64,000 bases of DNA. It comes from Margaritifera margaritifera. Its lineage: Eukaryota > Mollusca > Bivalvia > Unionida > Margaritiferidae. The position numbers were made by a program, and so were the translations under genes. The stretch lies in assembly GCA_029931535.1 (NCBI GenBank), contig JAQPZY010001521.1, forward strand, positions 1,933,001 to 1,997,000, read 5' to 3'. The notes below the pieces were generated by a model. That model was not told the DNA's origin. It saw only the letters and a program-made list of their open reading frames with translations, and did not search any database. Shown here piece by piece: positions 37,736 through 51,000 of the stretch; the first letter of the stretch is position 1, and the number at the start of each line of letters is the position of its first letter.

Positions 37736-37833
37736 GGTGTAGACTGAGTTAAATTGGTGTAGACTGAGTTAAATTGGTGTAGACTGAGTTAAATTGGTGT
37801 AGACTGAGTTAAATTGGTGTAGACTGAGTTAAA
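37736..37833. repeat. Five-copy tandem repeat of 20 bp
   Basis: Five copies (starts 37736, 37756, 37776, 37796, 37816) of GGTGTAGACTGAGTTAAATT, with the last two bases of the final copy differing. Units 1 (about 2811) and 3 (about 62132) have a single copy of the related GTGTAGAYTGAGTTCAG sequence. Confidence 0.95.
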
Positions 37834-40800
37834 GTTACATGGATAATACTCATGAAAATGTGACTTTTGACTCCTATCCCTTCCCGAGTAACGTAAGGAC
37901 ATGTCCAATACACATTTTACCCGCAAACGTGCTGATACAAATAAGTATTTTTAGTGTAAATATGACGGATCATCGGTATGTATCAAGTTAAATAAATTGT
38001 TATGCATCTTTCTAAATCTATCTAATTTGAATTAACCTCGCGTTCGGCCATTCGGGCATGTGCGAGGATACACCCCCAAAAGGGGATTAATTAATATTTC
38101 TAAAGCTTTTTAATTTCGTCTTATGGAACATACTACATGCCAACCATCGCGCAAACTTTACGTGACCCAAAGCTGATAGTTGTGGGACCTCAACAATAAA
38201 TCTTATATACTAATGAGTGCTCATTTTAATCGATAAACGCTTCTTGTCATATTGTCCCTAGATGCGTAATAAATCCTGTTTATCGAAAATTCTCATTTGT
38301 ATAAATTTGTAGGCAATTTGTATGTTATATCCTTGCGATCGATACTCAGTAAGGAAGGCTCAAACTGTAGCTTGGAAGGATCATTACCGATTGTCATAAG
38401 CTCGGGGCAGTAACGAATCAATTAGCTATCAATTATTTATCATGACTTTTTAAACTGACATATTGACAATACCGAAATTGACAATATTTAGAGAGTAAAC
38501 GCTTCATATCAATTAGTTATTTTTGCTTTTTGAAATTGACAATACCCAAAGGGGGTGGGGCGAGGGTGTAATGATATATACTTGAATGTTAATTAATGAG
38601 TAAAGTTTAAAGCTCCAAATCTTTATAAAGTTCAGTTTATACAACATCTCCATTCCTTCACCAAACGTAGACCTAATCAGGAAATTTGCAAAGAAGAAAA
38701 CACCATGGTATCTTTACAGGCCTTTCATAATATCAGGTAAATTACAAATCACAAATGTTCAAGCAATATCAGCTGATATACATATTCAGGTACTTTGTAG
38801 ATTTAAAAGTATTACATCAAATAGCAATAATCGATAACTTCAAAATGTTATGATATTTCCAAGCAGGGATAAAGAAATCAAACTGTCAGTCTGTGCTTTC
38901 TTTGAACAATTGATGCAGGTGTTTCCAGTTCTTTGAAAAATTGATTCAGGTGTTTCCAGTTCCCAGAATAATAAAACTGCGGAGGGAAAGTCTTCAGAAC
39001 TTTTTCTTTATTTTTGAGTGTTTAACGACGAGTATGTAATTCCTACACTCATCTCCCGCTCAACAGTTTGCTGATGTCTTCATACTCCAAGGAAATATTA
39101 GATTTATATGATTAAGGCCATTGTTATTTTACCTTTTGCGATGTTGGTGGTTGTGGTCATCGACAAACTTTCTCACTAACAAACTCTGGAGGTTTTCTGC
39201 TTGTTGTATACGATTTGATGTGATATGTTAATATCATCTGTTTGCTCTGTCTGTGCGTGTGTGTGTGCTTAAGCGCCAATTTCGCAGTTTCATTTGAATA
39301 TTCCATATGTGTGATGGCTGTCTGGAAATATCTCTGATGCATTATGTTGGATATGCCACGGGGAAAAGAAAATTGAATTGAGGAACAAATGGTCGGAAGC
39401 CTACGGGACAAACACCTTTATCCAAAATATCCTACATGTTCAATCCTTAGGGGACAGCTATTGAGTTTATATAGTAACTAATTGAGATGGAAGAATCAGA
39501 TTAATATCGATAATATCTAATTTGTCAAAAAGTCAGGTTTTATTTGAGTGAAGGTACGTGTATGGGGTTGGGTAATGGTGACCAGGGGCTACTTAAAAGC
39601 TTCGCTGGGGGACAGCCCACTCTTTGTATTACGTATCCCCTCCCCCAAAGGTTGTAACCTCCTCTTTGTTCTGCTGCTATACCTACGAATATAAAGTTTG
39701 GTGAAACATATTGGAAAAAATCACTGTGAACGCATTTCTTTAGATTTGACATTTACCCCCTACCTCAACCTGACCCGACCCAACCCAAGAACCTCCACCC
39801 ACAACCCCCCCCCCCCGTCATATGGATACCCGGTGGGGTGTCCAAAAATCTATACCCTTTCGCAGATGCTTAAAGCATGTGCAAACTATGTACCAACCTA
39901 AGCGAAAATTTCCACCCAGCGGTTTAGGAGAAAGAAATACGGATAGACGGGAAGACGGATGGATAGATATCAGGATATTTCCCCGCCAATATTTGGTGAT
40001 AAAGAGATGGATCTTGCAGTATAGAAACAATGTTTGACACACAAAATATAACTATCTTCTACAAAATTTAGTCATATTCGAACTGTCAATATGTTGTAAA
40101 CTGAAAGTTACATACATTCAAACAATGGTGGAAAGCTAATTTATTTTGCTAGAATTTAATGTTTACAGCACGCATTTTAGTATCTGGTATCGACAATATT
40201 CTCACTGAGCTGTCGACAATCAAAACAAAATGTTATATTACGTAAATGATGTTGAGAACAAACGATTTTATACAACAACATTCTAACTTTGATTCTGAAT
40301 TTTTAATTTAATTCTGAAGAAGTTAGGGTTTTCAGCAGGTTTTGAAACTTAATTCCTCCTGCACTTGCGCAGCAGTAGTTGTTCATGTCTGGGCGAGCAA
40401 TGGAGATAGACATTTTTGGTTGTATAATAGTACTACTTTTGTGATTGTTCCTTACCGTCGCGAACAGCTTTCATGTGGACAATAGATACAAAGGATAAGG
40501 TGTTTTTGTGACTTGTAACCCTTCATATCCTTTTACACAGGATATCACAACTTGCATTAAAATGAGTTAATTTTAACACAATGTAAATTTATAATGAAGA
40601 GCACTGTTCCGCAATTCACACAAATCCAGGATAGTACAAATTACTATATTCATAAAATTACTCAACAATATCACGCCCAGGTAGTTCCTGTGTTTAAAGT
40701 ATATATATAGAAGTCGATTAAGGTTTACTTCCCATACAGTAGATGCTATCTTTGATACTTAAATTTCATTGTCTCTTTCCTTCTCTCTATCTCTCTCTCG

Positions 40801-41127
40801 TCCCTTTTTTGGTCTACATATAGACGTCGTAGTTTTGAATCAACAAAGGGATACTAAAGAATCAAAAATGTATTGGTCTTACATAGAAATACTAACAATA
40901 TTTGTCTAGTAACTTAAAGTAGATATATCATATACAAATATTAATATATTCATGATCAATACTAGTATGTGTAATTATTGCAAAGATCATATAATAGTGA
41001 CAAAAGATGGAAAAGATAAGTATGGTTGCGATCTCTGGATTAATCTCAGAATAATTTTTATAATTGTGCGAAGGATTTTATATCGTATTTTTGTCCCCTC
41101 TACCTGCTTCTAAATTAAATCCTGATG

Positions 41128-41129
<2 letters not shown>

Positions 41130-41199
<70 letters not shown>
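41130..41199. repeat. (TA)n microsatellite
   Basis: About 70 bp of TA repeat, absent at the matching position of unit 1. Confidence 0.96.
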
Positions 41200-41203
<4 letters not shown>

Positions 41204-42251
41204 GGGTATCATAGTTGTAGAGTAACTTTGTAGATGTTATCTCATTTGTACTAAAAATAACATTGTTAGCGAAATGACTGCAAATATTATTACACTTGTG
41301 CCATCTTTGTAAATTTTACATGAGCTTAAAATGTATTTTCCTGAATGTTTTCACGGATAAAAGATTCTTTTAGTTACACGATTAATACGACAGAAAAATG
41401 GTGTAGACACGACTAGCATATCTAGTAAGTAAGGAAATAGAAAAAAATTCTGATGCCGACAAAACTAAGCAGTATATGGTCCTAGTGGAGTGCCAAGTTC
41501 TAGTTGGAACACACCACACCAGCCACATCCGATCCACCCTTGTTTATCATGTATCAACATATCATTGTTAAATAGATAACCTAGGTACAATGTTTGTGAC
41601 TTTTTCAGATTTTCCTTGTTGTCATCTTCATCATTATCAATTCGCCAACCTGCACAAGAATGATGATGATGATTATTATTAGTATTATTATTATTATATG
41701 CGCGGAATGTATACAAGAAATTCTTATTTATTTATTTATTTACTTATTTGCCCAATGTTCAAATTCTTATGATTTTCAAGGTAAATAAGCTCGAGTGTTT
41801 TAAAATTGAAATATACTTTTGCCGTTGTTTTATCTGGCGACAAATAACACCCGCGTGTCATAAAAGCACAAATACATATGATCGTTTCCCTACAGATGAC
41901 ACGTGCTAAGCGATAAATGTTATAATCCAAATATCAGATGTAGACGCATGATATCAAACGTCTGACATCTATCTTGACATTTCGCATGCAATGTATTGGC
42001 ACAAAGATCAGTGATTATGATAACATCTATGAGAAATATACATCATGATAAATTTCAATATATTATAGCACTTTAATGTCTGCAAGTACCGGATGAATTC
42101 TCTACATCTAATCTGGATATTTTTAGATTTATTTTAAACACAAATACGATACATTTTTTAATCTCTCTACTGGCGTATTTGTATATCATACCTGATGATT
42201 TGCAGGATTTTGCATAGCTATGTATTTGGGTTTAACATTATAAGCATGGGG

Positions 42252-42254
<3 letters not shown>

Positions 42255-42293
<39 letters not shown>
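42255..42293. repeat. (GA)n microsatellite
   Basis: GA tract following a G-run. A second short GA tract lies at 42401-42430. Confidence 0.94.
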
Positions 42294-42298
<5 letters not shown>

Positions 42299-43619
42299 TG
42301 GGAGTTATAGAGGAGCGTAAGGATCGCGAAGACAAGGAGTCAGACAATATGAAACTGAGAGAAAATTACATGCCCCTTTCTTGAGGCGTATATTGTTTCA
42401 GAGAGAGAGAGAGAGACAGACAGAGAGAGGGAGGGTGAAAAGCGTACCATTTCACCATCTCTATCCGCATTTCTATAAACTGTCGTAAGAAAAAGTCACC
42501 CCCTGCTGCCTGAGACACAGCAGCCAGAACGTCATCGCAAGTATCTTTCTAATGAAATTAATAAGTTAAATCTTGATTATCTATAGTTACTAACGAATAC
42601 ACATGTCAACAGAAGACTTACAGCTAACACATAAGTAAGACCTTATCAAGCACTTTATAAATTGCAGAACAAATGCCTGCAAGAGATTCACATACTAGAA
42701 TATTACATTGGAAAAACAGTGCCTGCACGTGATTTACATACCGGGGCATAATCAAAAATAGAGAGGTGATTTCAAAACATTCAATGTCGTTGGTAAAACT
42801 GTTATTAATTTCAAAGCATTCGTGAGAGGGAATTCTCACTATCATGAGCCTTGGCTTACTACTTCCATTTTATTGGGGAGTGTGCCCTCTATATCATGCT
42901 GTATCTAATACATAAAACACAATCTAAGGCATCTTCCGATAATATTATAAGCTTCCACTATCGCACATTAGCACGTGCAATATTAGGGCCATTTTACGAG
43001 AAATGTATGGATTACATAATGAAACAAGGAAGCAAGCAATTCTAAACAGTATGGATTCAGTATGCATGTACCATCGAACGCACGCACGTACACACGCACG
43101 CACTCATGGACTGAATCATGTAAAATGCAGGTTTTTAGGGACAGAAGTGCTATTGGGGTTATTGTTATAAAAGTCAAGAGGAGATCAACTTGTTTGCTAA
43201 ACGATGACAAGTGCGACAGATCAAGAATTAGTATCAATTTGAACATAGTCATACAATATAAAGGCCTAATTTGTTGTATACACTATGCAGGTGCAAAATA
43301 TTATGTACTATGTTAACATGTTATAGTTAAGCCAAACTGCACAATTCAATGTATTTAAATATTGAAGAGTCTGGATATTCGGATATATCTTAGACATAGT
43401 CTTGAGAAAATTGTGCATTTCTCTTGACCATGGCCAAATTGTATGTCAGGAAATCAACCGGTCAACCATTATTCTGGAAATCAAGGTAGCTCAAGTTTCT
43501 TTTCATACAAATAACCGGTTCGTTTGATTTGGGAGAGATTTGTGGTATTATCTCCTACAGGTTTACATATGTTAACGAATTTCTCAAAAGCCCTTCGTTT
43601 AACAAATTAACACTTTTGA

Positions 43620-44071
43620 CACCTACGATTGTAAAGAACTCGGGTAAGGTAAGCCAACGGGCAAATCAACAGTGCGAGATGATTGGGTGGCCCCATATTT
43701 AAAGTCGTCCGCGTGGTATTTTCAGTAATTCACGTTCATCCCTCATCAGTTAGGAACATAGGAACAACTGGTCGCAATAATGGGTTATTCTTCTGTCAAC
43801 ATTGTTTTGATATCAGTAAACAAAATCTAAACAAGAATCAGACTTAAACCTAAAAGCGCACTGAAGACCTTTTTCAAGTGTGTTGCCGGGCGGATTTGTG
43901 TTTGTGTAATTTGACGATTTTGGCTCAGTCAAAAGTCTCAAGCCATGATTTTATTTGTGCAATATTACAACTGTGAACAGATTTTAACAAACTACCAAGC
44001 TGAAAATAAACGTCACAAAGCATGCTTTAAATTTCATCACGCACAAAGTATTAATATTGGAGACCGTTAAG
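43620..44071 (+). promoter_or_regulatory. Conserved 5' flank / candidate proximal promoter of CDC25 copy 2
   Basis: Counterpart of 9300-9747. The ATTGG box is conserved at 43682-43686. The TATAAA of copy 1 reads AAATAAAC here, so a TATA-driven start, if real in copy 1, is probably not kept. The sequence up to GAGACCGTTAAG before the ATG is otherwise close to copy 1. Confidence 0.42.
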
Positions 44072-45006
44072 ATGAAAACTCCAATGTGAGTAGTATATTG
44101 TGAACATAATGTACTACTAATATTTAATATGTGATCGGGTTGAGAAGGAAGTAAATATTGCTGCAATAATCTGGTTTAAAATTCTGTATTTATTTATTTT
44201 AAAATGTTCATTTTTTATTTTACTATAATGATGATATTTATCCTATTATTATTGTCATCCTATTCATCAACATCATCGTCATTATTATCGACACGATTTA
44301 GTATTTAAAAATACTGTTTAACCTCTTTTTCAAATGACGATTCTTTAGTTTATTTAGAAAAGAAATGCATATAAAACATAGCCTAATTATATTTGTGTTC
44401 CTTTTCAGACTTCACCTGGGCTCAGATATGAAAATTATATTTGTGTTCCTTTTCAGACTTCACCTGGGCTCAGATATGAAAATTATATTTGTGTTCCTTT
44501 TCAGACTTCACCTGGGCTCAGATATGAAAATTATATTTGTGTTCCTTTTCAGACTTCACCTGGGCTCAGATATGAAAATTATATTTGTGTTCCTTTTCAG
44601 ACTTCACCTGGGCTCAGATATGAAAATTATATTTGTGTTCCTTTTCAGACTTCACCTGGGCTCAGATATGAATGATTCTGTAAGTACACTACTACTACTA
44701 CTACTACTATTATAATTGTTGACGCTGCTACAGCATCTACTACTGCTACGACTACTACCACTTCTACTACCACCACTACTGCTGTTGCTGCTATTACAAA
44801 TACTACCACCACTACTACCAGCACCAATATTCCTCCTTATACTGCTGCTCCTACTACTACTATTACTACTACTACTACTACTAATACTACTACTATTACT
44901 ACTATTACTACCAGACCATAATTATGAATCATGTAAGATATAGTTTACGTAATGGAAATGTGTCGCAATGGTTCCTGATATCTTCTATTGTTATTATTAT
45001 TATTGC

Positions 45007-45040
<34 letters not shown>

Positions 45041-45042
45041 GC

Positions 45043-45082
<40 letters not shown>

Positions 45083-48000
45083 ATACCATTTCCTAGCATC
45101 ACGCCCGGGAAGTGGGCAGCTAATGAGCTAACAGGTTCTCGGCCAAAGAAGGATCTGTATTTCATCAACACATCTACACTGGATGAGGATTCAGGTCTTG
45201 GAATGGACATAGAGCAGGTATACAGCTGGACAGCAATAACTCTACACTAGGATTCTACTAAATTATCGAGAGAGCAGATACACATATCACGCGCACTACT
45301 TGCACACTATACTTAATAATTCTTCAGCCGTCATATTTTTATAACACATGAATTGAAAGGAATTTCTTCGTTGATTGTCACAACACTTGATATGACGTAT
45401 CATTGTAGTGCATAACTTCTGATTAACAGGATGTCAAAGTTATATTTAGGATATTTGTGTTTTAGTTTTATTTTTTATAAAAATAGAAAAATCATCTTCC
45501 TATACAAACAAATTTTGTATTCATTTACATATTTAGGCAAACTTTTAACGTTTCTTTTTTAATTTAATAGAAATAATTTCCTAGTCTATATTTTCCTCAT
45601 GAAGAAATAGAAAAGCTGTCCCGAGATGATTTGAATAAAGTTTTTGAGACATATATAAGTGATGAATTATAAAAACAATTTTCATCATTTTTATCAATCA
45701 AAATTCACAGGCTGTAACTATTGAAATAACGTTAGAGTGTTCAGTTTGTATTTTTGTGAGTCGGAATTGCCTCTTCCATTTAGGAATTTATCCTGGCCAC
45801 ATCCCAGCTTGATATGCCTGTGTGTGAAGAGAATATGGATGATTCACTTATAGAGGTATGAATTATTTTCTCATTACGTCATCACCGGGTCTCCCTTTTT
45901 CATTCTGTACGGCTGTCAAGGTATATATATTGATTGGTTGGTCAGTCGGACTATTTTTGTTGTTAACTATATATACTTAGACTCTTTTTTAAATGATTGA
46001 TTATTTTACACATGAAAAGTGGCCACATTTATAAAAACATATAGAAATCATTTTGATTACACGTAAAAACAAAAAGTGCAACCTTTTCTATGCACATGAA
46101 TTCGTTATTTTGTACTCATATTTTATTCTACTAGTTAATGTCTGAGAAATGATTTTTACATATTCTGGAGAAAATATATAGTTTATTGCAAGTAAATAAG
46201 ACAGATCATACAGAAGAAAGGTAACAATAACACGTATGGTTACGTTACAAGTTCTCATTATAAATTGTCGTAACAAATTTGGATGTAGTTGAAAACCTAA
46301 ATTGACGAAATATATTAGGCATGTTGACATATTATGCTATGTTAGACCTTACTCGGTCTTTTCTGTATCTAATCAGGACATTTAACTAAAATGTGAATCC
46401 ATATTTTGTCTCCGAAATACCGAGTACAAAAGATAGGACAGGCGTGTACGTTGAAGTTAGAGACGGATAACGCCTTGAACCAATTCCTTGGATCCCTCCA
46501 TATAGAAGTTGGAACAATTTATTTTGACATAGATAACGAAGTATACTAATGATTTGTTAACTTTACACTGACTGTTCTAGTTATTATTGGGACTCTGATT
46601 TAAATTGGACGCAAGTGCCAATAATATAGTACATATACTGGATCATCAACATTGTGGTTACATTATTGCTCCATTTAATTTCAGATTAGACGTCAATCAG
46701 AGAAGTGCTTTCCATCTTTTTACACAAGAAGATGTCTTTTTAACAACAAGCGTTCGCTGCACCAGGATGAAAATGTTTTATCTGCCTCTAAAAGATTTAG
46801 GCATGAGAGTTTCTCACCAATGCCATCATCTTTGACAATTGCGGCCAACGTAAGTTATACATTACACAGTTTCTTTACATACAATTTGATTACAAATTAT
46901 GTTTCTGTTAATTCTAAAAGGTTTCCAAAGACATAAGCATTCAACTCCTCAAATAAACGAAGATATTTTAATTTACGAGCAATGAAAATACTTGCATTCA
47001 AAGGTAAGCCCCCTTGTTAATATTTGGTGTACTTACGAGTTTTCAAAGAGTTATTTTCCTTGACACCCATTTTTCAAGTTTTATTAAGACAGCTGTTGCC
47101 AATTTATAAATATTTAAATAATTGGTTGTGTCGATTTTAATACTTAGATTGATACAAAATAAATTAAATAAACTGTGTGTCATCATTAACGAATGACAGC
47201 AATTGGAAAAAAAATGTATTTCTTTTGTGTCCCACAAAGATCATTCTTTTGTTTCCCACATGGTGTCCGCGTTGAATTTGTACGTGTATAACACGTGTAA
47301 AAAATTTAACAAAAAATCATGTTCATCAGATGCTAGGATCCAACTGAGGTAAATTTAGAGAAACCCCCAGTATAGGAACCGGTGCGTCTGTGTCATTTTT
47401 CCGTCAACGTGTGTGCATGCCGCTTGTGCAACTTGTCGTTTGTCCTTCAGAGTTGTCACGAACACAAGAAAAAAATCATACAGATCTACCGGAAATAACA
47501 GAATACTGGAACAGAGGTTCTGACACTGAAAAAATTAACATCATTGAAAATTTTGTCAAAAAGAATATATGTGAATAAAAAAATTGAATGTATTTTGAAT
47601 GATAGAGATGAATATATCATTATTTTCTCCATTGCAGTTATCTCCCAGTACAGACCCTACTTCTGCAATCCTAGACGCAGTGAATCGCATGACTTTTGAA
47701 TCTGACCTTATTGCTGACGGGTCAAGGACGTATAGTCTTCCCACAATATCCAGTAAACATAAGGACCTGAGCTGTATCACCACCGATACGGTGAGAATAA
47801 ACCTGATCTGCATATTATCTAGAAAAATAGTGTTTACGTTTTTGTCTCTTGGAAGGAGAGCTGACTGCCGTATTTTGTACAAAAATCACTATTTCCTGCG
47901 AATACCGATTGATATCAAATTTTTCATTTCCTAAATGATTGCGAATTTGCATAAGATCAAATTCAATATGACAAAATATTCGTGGGTTTATAATTAAGAA

Positions 48001-51000
48001 AATATGTACTTTAATAATGTTTCCTTTTCCTTAAAATATGAAGAAAAAAAATACAACCCAAAACATTGCCAAAAGCTCTAAGATTGTGTCCCAAAGGGTA
48101 CAAGAGATTGGAAATTGTCGGAATAGTATCAGTTACATACAGAAAGACGTGGTCTCTCAGGACAGATTTGGTTACTATTTGACGTCGTATATCATATGTT
48201 TTCCTTGATAATGTAATATTTGGGATAGACATCCCGTCATTGAGAAGAAAACGCCTGCGAAAATGTATATCAATCAGAACTTTTGTTTTAAGATTTTAAT
48301 TAGTAAACACTTACATTTAAACTTTGTTACAGTTTTGTATTAATCTATTTTTATTTGTGCGATCATATTGAACAAAAGAGTTGCCCCTTGCTGACTCCGG
48401 TTTGAATTTAGAGGGTTTAGTAGTATGGATTTATTTATTTATTCACAGATGGCTGCAGTTCTAAGAGGCGACTACGCTGGGATTATTAGAAACTGTACTA
48501 TTATTGACTGTAGATACCCCTACGAGTTTGAAGGCGGACACATTGAGGTATGTGATTTGTAAAAAAAAAGAAGAAAAGAAGATGGTGAACTATGCACTAT
48601 AATGTAGGAAACTTGAAAGAAATATTAGTGTCCCATCCATGTCTTTTATAATTTTGTTTTATTTTAGTTTATTTGTGCCACGTACGATGTGTAATTAACA
48701 CAACAACAACTATAATGATAATAATAATAATAATAAGAAGAAGAAGAAATAAATAAATAAATAAACTTTGTATACCTCGCTTAAGTGATTTTATTTTGCC
48801 TTAGGAGGAATTATTCAGCACGCATTTGCTTACACCAATGCGCGTTCTTCTTATTTAGCATAAAAAAATCGCAATCAGAAGTTAGTTTTTCCCTTTTATT
48901 TTCTGTAGTTTTTGTCTTGCTCTATTGTTGTACATTTTACAGAACACGCGTGCTATTGCCATACCAAAGGTAAATACAAACCCGTATGACCGAATCTCTA
49001 TCGCCTTTTATTCTTGATGTGATTTTTTTCTTGTTGTTATTGTTGTTGTTGTTTAATTTCCTCTTTCACTAATTTACTACCGTATCATTGCAGGGTGCTG
49101 TGAATTTCTACACAAAAGAAATGATGCAAAACTTCCTGCATCAAACTTACAACAAGACTAACGACACCCAAAGGCGTATACTTATCTTTCATTGTGAATT
49201 TTCCTCAGAGAGAGGGCCAAAAATGTAAGTATAAATGTTCCATATCTACCATAGGAAAACGTCCCTTAAAGAATGCTTTATTGTATTTCCATCCACTTAC
49301 TGATTCGTGCAAAACCAAGCAATGTTCAAACCAAGATTTGGATCCACACAAATATTGCACGCTACGTGGGAAAACATTTGCTGATTGGTTTCCTCGATAT
49401 ATTTCAAGTCTCAAGAGTTAGAGATCTCTTTTTTTCATGTAGCTTGATTCTATTGTTTTAACCTCCTGTTTTGGGAGTGGGTTTATTTTCGTTTAAATTA
49501 AAAAATATTTCCTTAAATTGCAATTAAATATGATCTTGGATACTACAGTACAGATACTGATTTTCGTCAATGTATTTTGTAGAAAAAGAGAAGAGAAGTG
49601 ATCTTCTTTCTTGATCTCCCAGAGTTATTATATTTTTATAAGTCGCATTAAAAAAGTAAAATTTAAAATTAAAATAAATGATACGGTATGACGTATTTGA
49701 AATATACGCTTCCCATTTTAATTCTTGGCGATTGCTTGATGTCAGCGCAAATTTCTCTGTCATAGAAACAGAATTAAGAACGATGTTTAAAAACGGCGAG
49801 CTGAGGGAAAAAATGACAAGTTACAGGAACCAGTACCTCGACTCTTGGTTTTCCGTCTTAGGTCTTGTATCGTCTTCATTCTGGACTCAGTTTTCCAAAT
49901 CTGTGTCCCTCTATGGTTCCATCGTCAGAACCACTTTCGATAGCTATATGAAGTGTTTCTCCCCTTCGGGTACCATGAAATGTCAAAACACTATTTTTTA
50001 TTTTTCGTTGTTATTTTCTCCGAGGATTTATATTTTTTGCATATGGAATGATAGTCCAATAAATCCGTCCCCCAAACCTGCGTTGATAGTGATTAACGAT
50101 ATGAGGATATGATGTCACCTGTTCGCAAAAGCGCGGTGTTTATACAGTCAGATCTATCCACAACACATTGGTGTACATTTTTTAGACACTTATCGGTATT
50201 TATCGCGTCTCGTGAGCCACCGTCAGTTGAAGGGTACTTTTGGCGATATGTACAGAATATTTTCGAATGAAATCCTATTTTTGACGACTTGTAAATCCAC
50301 ATGGAACAACAGAACCCTATGTCCTGTGGTCATTTTGAATTTCCTGGCTACATACAACTGTTACTAAATACCGGTAAGTGCCTAAACTGTACGCTAGTGT
50401 GTTCCGGACGAATTGTATGCAGCAAAATTGCACATTTTAATGAACGTGTGACATCGTATCCTCAAATCGTCCCTCAGTATCAACACAGGTTTGGGGGCTG
50501 CTTTATCGGACCAATGGAGTGAAACTGGAGATCAAAGTAGAACACTGAATAGGCAGGTTTCACTTTCCGTCAAATTTACTCTACTGGAAATAGATGAACG
50601 GCATTTTTAATGGTCAACCTTCCATAATATTATTATTCACAGGAGTCGTAATTTGTTTCATATTAAATGATTCTGCAAATTGCTACATATGGAGACAAAG
50701 AAATAGGACTTCTTTTCTCCATACATAATTTGCTATAATAATTCTATTTTTCCAAGACAAAGTGTCTACCTGAAAATATCTGAATTGTTACGGAATTAAT
50801 TTCCTTCATACATTTACCATTCAAAGATGACCGCAAAGATAGAAGATGTAAATTTATGGAAAGTAATTACAGTGCCTCTGAAGTCATATCAAAACTTTAC
50901 AACCGTTCAATAAATATTTCCATGTGATTTGTGTTCATTGTTTTGAAGAAAAAGAAAAAATTTAAAGAAAGAAAAAGAAATGAATTCAGCGACATAATCC

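Larger units (their letters stand above)
37834..43619. other. Non-coding 5' flank of CDC25 copy 2
   Basis: Syntenic to 2900-9299 of unit 1 and, up to about 39486, to unit 3. No exon seen. A poly-C run lies near 39807 and tandem TIR-like purine tracts near 42250-42430. Confidence 0.65.

Noticed and set aside
44716..44943. Leucine-rich and isoleucine-rich frames in intron 2 of copy 2
   Set aside because: Triplet repeats (CTA, ATT) in an intron, without conservation.
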